Positions 10,601 to 21,000 of a DNA stretch of 64,000 bases are shown here, piece after piece. A program made the translations under genes and the position numbers. This stretch comes from Sternotherus odoratus (taxonomy: Eukaryota; Chordata; Testudines; Kinosternidae). The stretch spans positions 45,530,848-45,594,847 of the forward strand of contig JAVMKO010000010.1 in assembly GCA_032164245.1 (NCBI GenBank), written 5' to 3'. The stretch's first letter is position 1. Every line of letters begins with the position of its first letter. Below the pieces are notes generated by a model. The model saw only the letters and a program-made list of their open reading frames with translations. It was not told the DNA's origin and made no database searches.

Positions 10601-13600
10601 GTCAGGGGACGGTCGGGCTGGTCTGGGCGGGGGCTGGGGAGGGGACGGTCGGGCAGGTCTGGGCGGGGGCTGGGGAGGGGATGGTCTGGGTGGGGGCTGG
10701 GGAGGGGACGGTCGGGCAGGTCTGGGCCGGGGCTGGGGAGGGGATGGTCTGGGTGGGGGCTGGGGAGGGGACGGTCGGGCTGGTCTGGGCGGGGGCTGGG
10801 GAGGGGATGGTCTGGGTGGGGGCTGGGGAGGGGACGGTCGGGCTGGTCTGGGCGGGGGCTGGGGAGGGGATGGTCTGGGTGGAGGCTGGGGAGGGGACGG
10901 TTGGGATGGTCTGGACGGGGGCTGGGGAGGGGATGGTCGGGCTGGTCTGGGCGGGGGCTGGGGAGGGGATGGTCTGGGTGGGGGCTGGGGAGGGGACGGT
11001 CGGGCTGGTCAGGGGACGGTCGGGCTGGTCTGGGCGGGGGCTGGGGAGGGGACGGTCGGGCTGGTCTGGGCGGGGGCTGAGGAGGGGACGGTTGGGCTGG
11101 TCTGGGCGGGGGCTGAGGAGGGGACGGTCGGGCTGGTCAGGGGACGGTCGGGCTGGTCTGGGCGGGGGCTGAGGAGGGGACAGTCGGGCTGGTCAGGGGA
11201 CAGTCGGGCTGGTCTGGGCGGGGGCTGGGGAGGGGATGGTCTGGGTGGGGGCTGGGGAGGGGACGGTCGGGCAGGTCTGGGCCGGGGCTGGGGAGGGGAT
11301 GGTCTGGGTGGGGGCTGGGGAGGGGGCGGTCGGGCTGGTCTGGGCGGGGGCTGGGGAGGGGATGGTCTGGGTGGGGGCTGGGGAGGGGACGGTCGGGCTG
11401 GTCTGGGCGGGGGCTGGGGAGGGGATGGTCTGGGTGGGGGCTGGGGAGGGGACGGTCGGGATGGTCTGGGCGGGGGCTGGGGAGGGGATGGTCGGGCTGG
11501 TCTGGGCGGGGGCTGGGGAGGGGATGGTCTGGGTGGGGGCTGGGGAGGGGACAGTCGGGCAGGTCTGGGCCGGGGCTGGGGAGGGGCTGGTCTGGGTGGG
11601 GGCTGGGGAGGGGACGGTCGGGATGGTCTGGGTGGGGGCTGGGGAGGGGATGGTCGGGCTGGTCTGGGCGGGGGCTGGGGAGGGGATGGTCTGGGTGGGG
11701 GCTGGGGAGGGGACGGTCGGGCTGGTCTGGGCGGGGGCTGGGGAGGGGATGGTCTGGGTGGGGGCTGGGGAGGGGACGGTCGGGCAGGTCTGGGCCGGGG
11801 CTGGGGAGGGGCTGGTCTGGGTGGGGGCTGGGGAGGGGACGGTCGGGCTGGTCTGGGCGGGGGCTGGGGAGGGGATGGTCTGGGTGGGGGCTGGGGAGGG
11901 GACGGTCGGGCTGGTCTGGGCCGGGGCTGGGGAGGGGATGGTCTGGGTGGGGGCTGGGGAGGGGACGGTCGGGCTGGTCTGGGCCGGGGCTGGGGAGGGG
12001 ATGGTCTGGGTGGGGGCTGGGGAGGGGACGGTCGGGCAGGTCTGGGCGGGGGCTGGGGAGGGGATGGTCTGGGTGGGGGCTGAGGAGGGGACAGTCGGGC
12101 AGGTCTGGGCGGGGGCTGGGGAGGGGATGGTCTGGGTGGGGGCTGAGGAGGGGACAGTCGGGCTGGTCAGGGGACGGTCGGGCTGGTCTGGGCGGGGGCT
12201 GGGGAGGGGACGGTCAGGCTGGTCTGGGCGGGGGCTGGGGAGGGGACGGTCGGGCTGGTCTGGGCGGGGGCTGGGGAGGGGACGGTCGGGCTGGTCAGGG
12301 GATGGTCGGGGTGGTCTGGGCGGGGGCTGGGGAGGGGACGGTCGGGCTGGTCTGGGCGGGGGCTGGTCAGGGGACGGTCGGGCTGCTCTGGGCGGGGGCT
12401 GGGGAGGGGCTGGTCTGGGTGGGGGCTGGGGAGGGGATGGTCTGGGTGGGGCCTGGGGAGGGGACGGTCGGGCTGGTCTGGGCGGGGGCTGGGGAGGGGA
12501 TGGTCTGGGTCGGGGCTGGGGAGGGGACGGTCGGGCTGGTCTGGGCGGGGGCTGGGGAGGGGATGGTCTGGGCGGGGGCTGGGGAGGGGACGGTCGGGCA
12601 GGTCTGGGCCGGGGCTGGGGAGGGGCTGGTCTGGGTGGGGGCTGGGGAGGGGACGGTCGGGCAGGTCTGGGCCGGGGCTGGGGAGGGGATGGTCTGGGTG
12701 GGGGCTGGGGAGGGGACGGTCGGGCTGGTCTGGGCGGGGGCTGGGGAGGGGCTGGTCTGGGTGGGGGCTGGGGAGGGGACGGTCGGGCAGGTCTGGGCCG
12801 GGGCTGGGGAGGGGATGGTCTGGGTGGGGGCTGGGGAGGGGACGGTCGGGCTGGTCTGGGCGGGGGCTGGGGAGGGGATGGTCTGGGTGGGGGCTGGGGA
12901 GGGGACGGTCGGGCTGGTCTGGGCCGGGGCTGGGGAGGGGATGGTCTGGGTGGGGGCTGGGGAGGGGACGGTCGGGCTGGTCTGGGCGGGGGCTGGGGAG
13001 GGGATGGTCTGGGTGGGGGCTGGGGAGGGGACGGTCGGGCAGGTCTGGGTGGGGGCTGGGGAGGGGACGGTCGGGCTGGTCAGGGGACGGTCGGGCTGGT
13101 CTGGGCGGGGGCTGGGGAGGGGACGGTCGGGCAGGTCTGGGCGGGGGCTGGGGAGGGGATGGTCTGGGTGGGGGCTGGGGAGGGGACGGTCGGGATGGTC
13201 TGGGCCGGGGCTGGGGAGGGGATGGTCTGGGTGGGGGCTGGGGAGGGGACGGTCGGGCTGGTCTGGGCGGGGGCTGAGGAGGGGATGGTCTGGGTGGGGC
13301 TCAGTTCCAGGGCTGGTCTGGTCTGTGGCTGCCCCATGTCTGTGCCCCGCTGCAGGTTCTCTTCGTGCTCATCGATGTGAGTGGGGAAGGTGCCCAAGTG
13401 CTGCCGTACTTTGGCCTCAAGACCCACGAGGCTCCCACCATGCGCTTCATCAACATTGAGACCAACACGAAGTACCGCATGGCCACGGACGAATTCTCCA
13501 CCCAGGCCGTGGGCTCCTTTGCCCAGGCCGTGCTCGACGGCAAGGTCCAGGTGCGCACGGCCGCCGGGCCCCCAGCTCTGGGCTCAGGCCCGGCCCATCC

Positions 13601-16593
13601 CTCCTGTCAGCAGGGAGGGGCGCGCTGCCATTCGCGGGGGTGGAGAGAGTTGAAGACCATGTCCCACATTCCCCATGCACCAAACCTGCTGCCATCCCAG
13701 CCCTAGCTCCTCTAATGCAGAGCGCTTCCCAGCTGCAATGTAGTGCGCCACTGAGATACAGCCACCTCTGGGGGGAGCGGGGCACCTGAGCAGGGAAGAG
13801 GATGGGGGGGGGCAGACCCCAGCCCATCCCCTACAGAGGGTCCTTGCTGAGCTCTCCCCTGGCCCTGCAGAGCAGATCTTGGTTTTCCAGCCAGCAGCCG
13901 CCAGGGGACTCCCCTGACTTCCCACAGCAGGATGAGAGCTTCATCCTTCGGCTCCAGGGGGTTCGTGCTTAGACCCCTTGTGCGATGCAGCTGGATCAAT
14001 CAAAAGGCCCCTCCTTGACCACTTGCGCAGATGTTCCCCTTTGTGTGACGTTCACCCAGAAATGCTCAGCCTGGAGGGCAGCGTCCACTGTATGAGGCAT
14101 GCCAAGCACCCTCCTCTGCGCTCCCTCCTGAGAGTTGCAGGGCCAGGCGCAGGGACCCGGGCGTGAGGCCGGGGCGAGCCCCTGCGGCACACACAAACTC
14201 ACGGCCCCGAAGTGTGCAGCCGTAGCATCTCCTGGCAGCGCGCTCCGGCAGTGTTACCAAACAGCACACACAGCCTCGCCCTCTCTCCTCAGCCCCATCG
14301 CATGAGTGAGGAGGTCCCCGAGGACTGGGATAAGCGGCCAGTTAAAGTCCTTGTGGGCAAGAACTTTGAGCAAGTGGCTTATGACGAGACCAAGAATGTT
14401 TTTGTGAAGTTCTGTAAGTATCAGCTCTGTGAGAGTGAGTCTGAGCCTCCCCCCCGCCCCAGGCCTGCCTGACGCCCTCAGCCAGGGCCCGGTGCAGACA
14501 CACGCGACTCCATACGCCACCAGGCAAAGCTGTTCTGGCAAGAGGCTGCCTAGACATGGGAGCTGGAGGATCTGGGTGCAGGAGTCCAGCTCCTCAGGGC
14601 AGAGGGGACATTCCTAGCCTTTGTCTGGGGTAGAGCTCGCGGTCTAAAGTGACCTTCCCTTCCTGGGGAGGCAATTCCCTGTCTGCACTGTCTCACCCCC
14701 AGGGAGCCCAGCCATTCCTGCCACACTGACCAATCCCCTCGCTCTGGGTGTGTGTGGTGGGCACCTGGCAGGTATGTGTCCCACCTGGTCCAGCTCCTTC
14801 GTGGGCCTCCTCCACGCCCTTCCGGCTACGGGGAGCCGGAGCCCTGACCCCACGCACCGAGGGGACCCGGGGAGCCCTGACCCCACGCACCGAGGGGACC
14901 CGGGGAGCCCTGACCCCACGCACCGAGGGGACCCGGGGAGCCCTGACCCCACGCACCGAGGGGACCCGGGGAGCCCTGACCCCACGCACCGAGGGGGCCC
15001 GGGGAGCCCTGACCCCACGCACTTAGGGGACCCGGGGAGCCCTGACCCCACGCACCGAGGGGGCCCGGGGAGCCCTGACCCCACGCACCTAGGGGACCCG
15101 GGGAGCCCTGACCCCACACACCGAGGGGACCCGGGGAGCCCTGACCCCCATGCCCTGAGGGGAATCATTTCAGGTGCCTGGGTCACTCCCAAGCATCTAC
15201 AGCATTGCTGTGCGTGGTGGGCAAAGGCTCCAGCCTAACTGTGCTGTGTGCCCCCTGCCCCGCCGGCTTTGCCAGCTCCTCCGGTTTCCTGGCCCGGGTG
15301 CTGGCGCTGCTGTTCCAGACCCAGTGCTCTGCCCCCCAGACAGCCTCTGCAGAGCAGACAAGCAACCCCTCTCTGTCACTGCAGATGCCCCCTGGTGCAC
15401 ACACTGCAAGGAGATGGCACCTGTCTGGGAGGAGCTGGGTGAGAAGTATAAAGATCATGAGAACATCATCATCGCCAAGCTGGATGCAACAGCCAATGAG
15501 ATCGCGAATCTCACCATCCGTGGCTACCCTACTCTGCACTATTACCCTGCTGGGCCAGACAGGAAGGTACAGCTGGGGTTGTCTGGATGGGATGCGAAGG
15601 TCTCACTGGGAGGTGGATCACTCCTGGCGCTGTGCTGGGTGACAGCAAAGAGCCAGTCTAGGCCATCATCTGGACCCTGCGTGCACCACTGGTACCCCTG
15701 TTCACACAGGATATGGCAGAGCTCAAGGGGTTCAGAGAAGGATCAGGAGGTTGGAGGAAGCGAGGAGCAATTGAAACGACTGGGATTGTTCCCTTAGAGA
15801 GAGGGTGGATAAGAGGGGACAGACTAAAGAAGAAAGAGACGATCAATGATCCCAGAAGGGAACAAATCCAACAGGCCTAGCATGAAGGGTGGTGGGTGGA
15901 AGCAGGCTATGCTGCCCCAGTGAGGTCCTGGGAGTTCAGCCTGCAAAGAGCCACTCCTGCAGCACCAGTGTCTCATGTTTCTGCTCTGCCTGCACCAGAT
16001 GATTGAGTACAAGAGCGCCAGAGACCTGGAGACCTTCTCCAAGTTCCTGGAGAACGGCGGGACGCTGCCTGAGGAGGAGACACAGCCTGTGGTTAGTAGA
16101 GCCCCGGGGCTCCCCCCTGCCACCTTTGACTCGGGAAGCCTGTTGGCTCAGGCTGTAGCTTTAGCAAGGAGGTCACTCGGCCCAACCCATCCCACCACCT
16201 TTCCGCTAGCCCATCAACCTGCAGCAGCCAGCTCTGCCCAGGCCCAGTGACTCTCCCACCATGGAGAGAAATGCGTCCCTCATCCATGATCCCCTGCACT
16301 CTCTCCCCACGGAGCAGAGGGCTGGGTCCCTTGTGCCCCCTCCCCCAGCAGGGAGAGTAGAGTCTCTCACACCCTCTCCCCCTCTGTCCCTCATGCTCCT
16401 CCCCACTTTGGAGAGCGCCGTGTCTCCTGCCCCTCTCCATGGGGTCCTGGTCTCGCCTCCGATGTATACTGGGGGCAGTGGTTTCTATGGTAACCACCCT
16501 GATGTTTCCCAGGTTCCTGAGAGCCCAGAAGAGTCCAAGGACACAAATGGGACACGCCCAGCGGACACCCCTGAGAGCAGAGATGAGTTATGA
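4490..16593 (+). CDS. PDIA2: PDIA2, protein disulfide isomerase A2 (C-terminal nine exons; 5' part outside window)
   Basis: Spliced coding region: 4490-4623, 6273-6410, 6969-7085, 7665-7790, 13356-13550, 14293-14413, 15385-15566, 15999-16091, 16513-16593. Every junction has AG and GT (GTTAGT at 16092), and reading phase is continuous, giving about 395 residues against ~525 for the family. The product catalyses disulfide formation and isomerisation in the ER lumen; mammalian PDIA2 is mainly pancreatic. The first four exons give domain b and the start of b'. The 13356 exon gives the rest of b'. The exons from 14293 onward give the linker and thioredoxin-like a' domain with active site [10 protein letters not shown] and the cis-proline loop GYPTLHY. 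The acidic tail ends in RDEL, a KDEL-type ER retrieval signal. The signal peptide and a domain must lie upstream. Assignment to PDIA2 rather than P4HB rests on the CTHC site, the sequence [17 protein letters not shown], and its position next to AXIN1. Confidence 0.96.
4624..5223 (+). other. PDIA2 intron, unique sequence with a C16 run
   Basis: GC-rich intronic sequence with no recognisable gene or element. A homopolymer of 16 C lies at 5155-5170. Confidence 0.6.
5224..6250 (-). mobile_element. Solo-LTR-like element (endogenous retrovirus or LTR retrotransposon), antisense to PDIA2
   Basis: The block is bounded by TGTCA (5224-5228) and TGACA (6246-6250), the inverted TG...CA termini typical of LTRs. 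Read on the minus strand it has a CTATAAAG TATA-like box near 5830-5840 and an AATAAA signal near 5561-5567, in the order expected for U3-R-U5. A short CA microsatellite (6112-6128) lies in the presumed U3. No internal gag/pol coding is attached, so it would be a solo LTR. No clear target-site duplication is visible. Base composition differs sharply from the GC-rich PDIA2 exons and introns around it. The family name is not certain. Confidence 0.6.
6273..6410 (+). CDS. PDIA2: PDIA2 exon: domain b
   Basis: The acceptor ...tattcacag ends at 6272 and the donor is gtgaga. The exon has 46 codons beginning [16 protein letters not shown] and containing VDVTFGVSS and DAVCLFKK. This is typical of the PDI b domain (DVTFG, VLFKK). 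The polypyrimidine tract before the exon is short because the LTR-like element ends only 22 bp upstream. Confidence 0.95.
6411..6968 (+). other. PDIA2 intron, no recognised element
   Basis: GC-rich intron containing G runs (6866-6877 and nearby). No element is recognised. A short stretch around 6570-6680 (cacttggcactggccactg, tggtctgacccag) resembles a CR1 3' tail fragment on the + strand. Confidence 0.45.
6969..7085 (+). CDS. PDIA2: PDIA2 exon: end of domain b
   Basis: The acceptor is ttgcag and the donor gtgaga. It has 39 codons, [16 protein letters not shown] then [17 protein letters not shown] and MEFTSE. The pattern FDEKRVDF is diagnostic of the PDI b domain. A repeated gtgaggtgag at the 3' end leaves a small ambiguity about the exact donor. 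The choice made keeps phase and alignment to the next exon (NSPKIFG). Confidence 0.93.
7086..7664 (+). other. PDIA2 intron with a GT/TA dinucleotide repeat
   Basis: Unique intronic sequence. A (GT)n run at about 7449-7462 passes directly into (TA)n at about 7463-7484. No other element is recognised. Confidence 0.7.
7665..7790 (+). CDS. PDIA2: PDIA2 exon: start of domain b'
   Basis: The acceptor tctccctag ends at 7664 and the donor is gtaacc. It has 42 codons: [20 protein letters not shown], then [22 protein letters not shown]. This is the first half of the substrate-binding b' domain. Confidence 0.95.
7936..13316. repeat. G-rich minisatellite (63-bp compound unit of 27 + 36 bp) filling a PDIA2 intron
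   Basis: About 5.4 kb of tandem repeats lie in the intron between exons ending 7790 and starting 13356. Two related subunits alternate. One is ctgggtgggggctgggg/aggggatggt (about 27 bp). The other is cgggctggtctgggc followed by gggggctggggaggggacggt (about 36 bp). Together they give a 63-bp period. Shorter variants such as ggtcaggggacggtcgggct occur in blocks. Both ends carry the same flank, tctgggyggggctcagtycc at 7936 and 13289, which suggests the array grew from a duplicated short segment. The stop-free open frames follow from 27, 36 and 63 all being multiples of three. Confidence 0.97.
8881..12200. repeat. ~1.65-kb higher-order duplication in the 63-bp minisatellite
   Basis: Private variants recur at a constant distance. 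The aggggggcggtc-type variant at 9669 is repeated at 11321 (1652 bp apart). The gtggaggctg variant at 9191 is repeated at 10879 (1688 bp). The ATG-started pattern at 8901 is repeated at 10526 (1625 bp). The offsets differ by 27 and 36 bp, exactly one subunit each. This is the signature of one large block duplication followed by single-unit gains or losses. Confidence 0.8.
13356..13550 (+). CDS. PDIA2: PDIA2 exon: domain b'
   Basis: The acceptor is ccccgctgcag and the donor gtgcgc. It has 65 codons: [66 protein letters not shown]...YFGLK...AP is the conserved core of the PDI b' domain. Confidence 0.96.
13551..14292 (+). other. PDIA2 intron, no recognised element
   Basis: Ordinary GC-rich intronic sequence. 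No mobile element or conserved RNA is recognised. Confidence 0.5.
14293..14413 (+). CDS. PDIA2: PDIA2 exon: b'-a' linker and start of thioredoxin domain a'
   Basis: The acceptor is tctcctcag and the donor gtaagt, splitting a Tyr codon after its first base. It encodes [18 protein letters not shown], then [17 protein letters not shown] and [14 protein letters not shown] and VFVKF-Y are the canonical entry into the a' thioredoxin fold. Confidence 0.96.
14841..15170. repeat. 33-bp minisatellite, 10 copies, in a PDIA2 intron
   Basis: The unit is gccctgaccccacgcaccga followed by ggggacccgggga. Copies start at 14841, 14874, 14907, 14940, 14973, 15006, 15039, 15072, 15105 and 15138. Most copies are near identical, with a cttagg/cctagg variant in three. 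It lies inside the intron 14414-15384 and is non-coding. Confidence 0.93.
15385..15566 (+). CDS. PDIA2: PDIA2 exon: a' active site CTHC
   Basis: The acceptor is tcactgcag and the donor gtacag. It completes the split Tyr codon and then encodes [56 protein letters not shown] and PDRK. The redox pair is CTHC, and the cis-proline is in GYPTL. Both active-site cysteines and the buried acidic and lysine environment look intact. Confidence 0.97.
15567..15998 (+). other. PDIA2 intron, no recognised element
   Basis: Intronic sequence. A weak match to a degraded CR1-like tail may occur around 15730-15840 (aggttggaggaagcgagg, gagagagggtgg), but it is not strong enough to call. Confidence 0.4.
15999..16091 (+). 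CDS. PDIA2: PDIA2 exon: end of domain a'
   Basis: The acceptor is ctgcaccag and the donor gttagt. It has 31 codons: [20 protein letters not shown] then [11 protein letters not shown]. The [12 protein letters not shown] segment is the last strand and helix of the PDI a' domain. The acidic tail starts at EEE. Confidence 0.95.
16513..16593 (+). CDS. PDIA2: PDIA2 terminal coding exon with RDEL ER-retrieval signal
   Basis: The acceptor is gtttcccag. It encodes [26 protein letters not shown] and a TGA stop at 16591-16593. The C-terminal RDEL is a KDEL-like retrieval signal. The intron 16092-16512 before it has no recognised element. Confidence 0.94.
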   Translation, partial: VPESPEESKDTNGTRPADTPESRDEL

Positions 16594-17055
16594 GACCCAC
16601 CCTGCACCCACCCCTGGTACCTCTGAGAGCATGCACCTGGGGCATGGACTGACCCTGCACTGGACTGGGCCCTGTCCCTAGGCCCTGCCTCAGGCCGCAG
16701 CTGCTCTCCAAATGGTGGCAAGGCCCATAGTGGGCGCAGGCCGGCACCTTCTCCTTTTGCAGAGCAGCCCCAGCTGGGAACAGGGCCATCCTCATGTCCC
16801 CCACGTGCTCCAACCTCCACCCCATCCTGCAGCACTGATGGCCCAGCATGGCGAGGGTCACCCACCGATTCCCTCAGGCAGCAACCCCAGCACCAAGCGC
16901 CTGTGCCCCAAAATCGTGAGATTGGCATAAACGTCATGAGACCCGACAACCAGCTGTGGTGGTTTTTTGTCTCCGCTGCCGGGTGCAGGGTCCCAGCCCT
17001 GCGGCCAGGAGGGTAGCACCGGATGGTGCTATTAAAAGCCGAGGCCTGTGGCCTC
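16594..17055 (+). other. PDIA2: Probable PDIA2 3' UTR with ATTAAA poly(A) signal
   Basis: No AATAAA is seen soon after the stop. ATTAAA at 17031-17036 followed by GT-rich sequence (gcctgtggcc, gagctggggg) is the best poly(A) candidate and would give a UTR of about 0.46 kb. RNA evidence is needed to fix the end. Confidence 0.45.
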
Positions 17056-18020
17056 ACTTGCCTCCCAGAGCTGGGGGTTAAAGAACTCCTCAGATACCAT
17101 CTCAAGTGAGGGCAACAGCAGGGCATGGGCAAGTGGGGGATGGGCACGTGGCAGAACCAGGAGCATGAAGACCTGTGTGAGTCGCCAGCTCCAACCCCAG
17201 CTGCTCACTTTCCCAGCACACCACCCGCAGGGGGAGAAAGTGGGCGAATGCATGGCTGGCACACTGGCACGTGGCTGCTAGCCTGTGGCCCACAGGGCCT
17301 TCCTCAGCCCTACAGCAGAGGGGGCCCCTGGGCTAAGGGGGGGCCTCCATCCACTGCAGCAAGATGGGGGCTTATCCCCCCGTGGCCTGCAGCATGAGCT
17401 CTCTTCATGCTGGTCTCCCTGCAGGTCCTCAGGGCCCCATGAGTCAGACCCCCAAAAATCATGAGATTCCATCGTGTGTTTTAGGTCAGTCTCTTGTTGT
17501 TTGAAACCCCCCCCCCCCACCACCACCTGTTCGCAGGGCGTGTGCATGTGACATTAGTGTGACCCATTCTCCCCGTGTGCTGCGACTGGTGGGCACAGGC
17601 CTGGGGCAGGCAGCTGATTTCCTGAAGGGCTTGGCCTCAGGCTGAGGGGGAGCCCAAAGGTCAGTGGGTAAAAGTCAAGGGAGGGTTCAGGCTGGAGGGA
17701 GTCAGGGGAGAGGGGGGAAGGGAGGGGAGGTCAGGAGCCCCCCTTCTATCTCAACAGCAGCCATGGTTCCTGGAGCCAGCCCTGCCCATGTGCTATGGGA
17801 AGAACCCCCAGCCCCAGCCGGGTGACAAGATCACAGGGACAGTGGCAGACCAGTGCTCAGCACCACCACAGCAAAGCCCAGAGAAATTCTGCCAGGAGCC
17901 AAGCCCAGGCCGGAGGGATGCGGAACGGGCTTAGCGGAGCACTGATTGCACAGTGATGGGCTGTGCTGGCCCTGGGGAGGCACCACTGGCTTGGAGACAC
18001 TCCCAGAGTATGTGCTTCTA
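17056..18020. other. Intergenic sequence between PDIA2 and AXIN1, no element recognised
   Basis: Unique-looking GC-rich sequence. A C run lies at about 17508-17517. No ORF has homology I recognise. Confidence 0.5.
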
Positions 18021-18029
18021 GGACAGTCC

Positions 18030-21000
18030 CAATTTTTGGAGCTTTTTCTTACATATACCCCTTTTCCCAGATGGTTAGAAACCTTCATCTAATTTCAAGC
18101 CTAAACTTGATGGCCAGTTCATATCCATTTATTCTGGGGTCCACATTGGCGCTTAACCTAAATAACTCCTCTCCCTCCCTGGTATTTATCCTTCTGATGT
18201 ATTCATTTATAGAGAGTTCTCATATGTCCCCCTCAACCTTCTTTTGGTTAGGCTAAACAAGCCAACCTCTCCGAGTCTCCTCTCATAAAGCAGGTTTTCC
18301 ATTCCTTGGATCATCCTAGTAGCCCTTCTCTGTACCTGTTCCAGTTTGAATCCACCTTTCTTAAACACAGGAGACCAGAATTGCACCCAGTATTCCAGGT
18401 GAGGTCTCACTAGTGCCTTGTGTAATGGTACTAACACTTCCCTGTCTCTACGTCTATGGGAAATACCGCACCTGATGCATTTTAGGACTAGATTGGCCTT
18501 TTTCAAGGCTGCATCACAGTGGCTGTCCTTAGGCATCCTGTGATCAACCAAGACACAAAAGTCTTTCTCCTCCTCTGTCACTTCCAACTAAATCCCCAGA
18601 TTATAGCAAAAATTCTTGCTGTTAGTCCCTAAATGCATGATTTTGCAGTATTAAATTCCATCCCATTTCTACTACTCCAGTATTCAAGGTCATCCTCCCT
18701 TTGTTTCGTGTGTTTTAATCAGTTACTGATCCATGAAAGGTCCTTATCCCATGACTGCTTGAGAGCCTTTGGTGAGGGACTTTCTGAAAGTCCATGTTAT
18801 ATTCACTGGATCACCCTTGTCCACGTGTTTGTTGACCCTCCCCTCCCCATAGAATTTGATTAGATGGGTGAAGTATGATTTCCCTTTACAAAATCTGTGT
18901 GGACTTCCCCCTAACAATTTGTGTCCATTTCTGTGGCTAATAAAGCTGTTGTCTAGTATAGTTTCAACTAGGGCTGTCAATTAATCACCGTTAACTCATG
19001 CGATTAGCTCAAAAAATTAACGGTGATTAAAAAAAAATAATTGCACTGTTAAACAATAGAATACCAATTGAAATGTATTAAATATTTTTGGATGTTCTTC
19101 TACCTTTTCAAATATATTGATTTCTATTAAAACACAGAATAAAGAGTGTACAGTGCTCACTTTATATTATTTTTGATATTTGCACTGTAAAATGATAAAC
19201 AATAGTATTTTTCAATTCACCTCATATAAGTACTGTAGTGCAATCTCTTTATCGTGAAAGTGTAACTTACAAATGTAGACTCAAAAACAAAACAACGTAA
19301 AACTTTAGAGCCTACAAGTCCACTCAGCCCTATTTCTTGTTCAGCCAATTGCTAAGACAAACAAGTTTGCTCACATTTACGGGAGATACTGCTGACTGCT
19401 TCTTATTTACGAGGTCACCTGAAAGTGAGAACAGGTGTTCGCATGCCACTTTTGTAGATGGCGTTACAAGATATTTACATGCCAGATATGGTGAGCATTC
19501 ATATGGGCCCTTCATGCTTCGGCCACCCTTCCAGAGGACGTGCTTCCATGCTCCGGCTGCTCATTATAAATAATGCATTAATTACATTTGTGACTAAACT
19601 CCTTGGGGGAGAATTGTATGTTTCCTGGTTTGTTTTACCTGCATTTTGCCGTAGATTTCATGTTATAGATGTGTTAGATGATGACCCAGCACATGTTCAT
19701 TTTAAGAACACTTTCATAGCAGATTTGACAAAATGCAAAGAAAGTACCAATGTGAGATTTCTAAGGATAGATACAGAACTCAATCCAAGGTTAAGAAGCT
19801 GAAGTGCCTTCCAAAATCTGAGAGGGACGAGGTGTGGAGCATGCTTTCAGTTCAACACTCCGACGCAGAAACTACAGAACTGGAACCAACAAAAAAAGAA
19901 AATCAACCTTTAGCTTGTGGCATTTGATTCAGATGATGAAAATGAACATGTGTCAGTCCGTACTGCTTTGGATCATTATCAAGCAGAACCTGTCATCAGC
20001 ACGGGCGCATGTATTGTTGAAGCATGAAGGGACATATGAATCTTTAACGCATCTGGCACGTAAATATCTTGCAATGCCGGCTACAACAGTGCCATGCGAA
20101 GACTTGTTCTCACTTTCAGGTGACATTGTAAATAAGACATGGACAGCATTATCTCCTGCAAATTGTAACCGAACTTGTTTGTCTGAGCGATTGGCTGAAG
20201 TACGACTGAATGGATTTGTAGGTTTTAAAGATTTACATTGTTTTACTTTTGAATGCATTTTATATGTTACAGAATTCTACATTTGTAAGTTAACTTTCAT
20301 TATAAAGCGATTGCACTACAGTACTTGTATTAGGTGAATTGAAATATACTATTTCTTTTGTTTATTACAGTGCAAATATTTGTAATAAAAATAAATACAA
20401 AGTGAGCACTGTACCTTTTGTATTCTGTATTGTAATTGAAATCAATACATTTGAAAATGTAGAAAACACCCAAAATATTTAAATAAATGGTATTCAATTA
20501 TAGTTTAACAGTGTGATTAATCACAATTAGTTTTTTTAATCGTTTGACAGTCCTAGTTTCAACCAATTTGCCTGATACTGAAGTTAGGCTTACCAGTCTA
20601 TAATTGCCAGGATCACCTCTGAAGCCTTTTAAAAAAATTGGCATCACATTAGCTATCCTCCAGTCATCTGGCACAGGGGCTGTTTGAAATGATAGGATAC
20701 ATACCAGAGTTAGTAGTTCTGCAAATTCATATCGGAGTTCCTTCAGAATTCTTGGACAAATACCATCTGGCCTTGGTAATTTAATACTCTCTATCAATTC
20801 TATCAATTTGTTCCAAAACCACCTCTATTCACACCTCCATCTGGGACAGTTCCTCAGATTAGTCACCTAAAAAGAATGGCTCAGGTGTAGGAATCTCCCT
20901 CTCAGCCTCCATAGTGAAGCCTGATGCAAAGAATTAATTTAGTTTCTCTGGCAACGATTGTATCTGCCTCGAGTGCTCCTTTAAAAGCATCTTGATGGTC

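Noticed and set aside
11236..13380. 714-residue Gly-rich open frame (MVWVGAGEG repeats)
   Set aside because: By-product of 27-, 36- and 63-bp repeat units in the intron 7791-13355. Many overlapping frames are equally open.
14644..15192. Collagen-like [11 protein letters not shown] repeats on the minus strand
   Set aside because: The 33-bp intronic minisatellite gives an 11-codon periodic peptide in several frames. It is not a gene.
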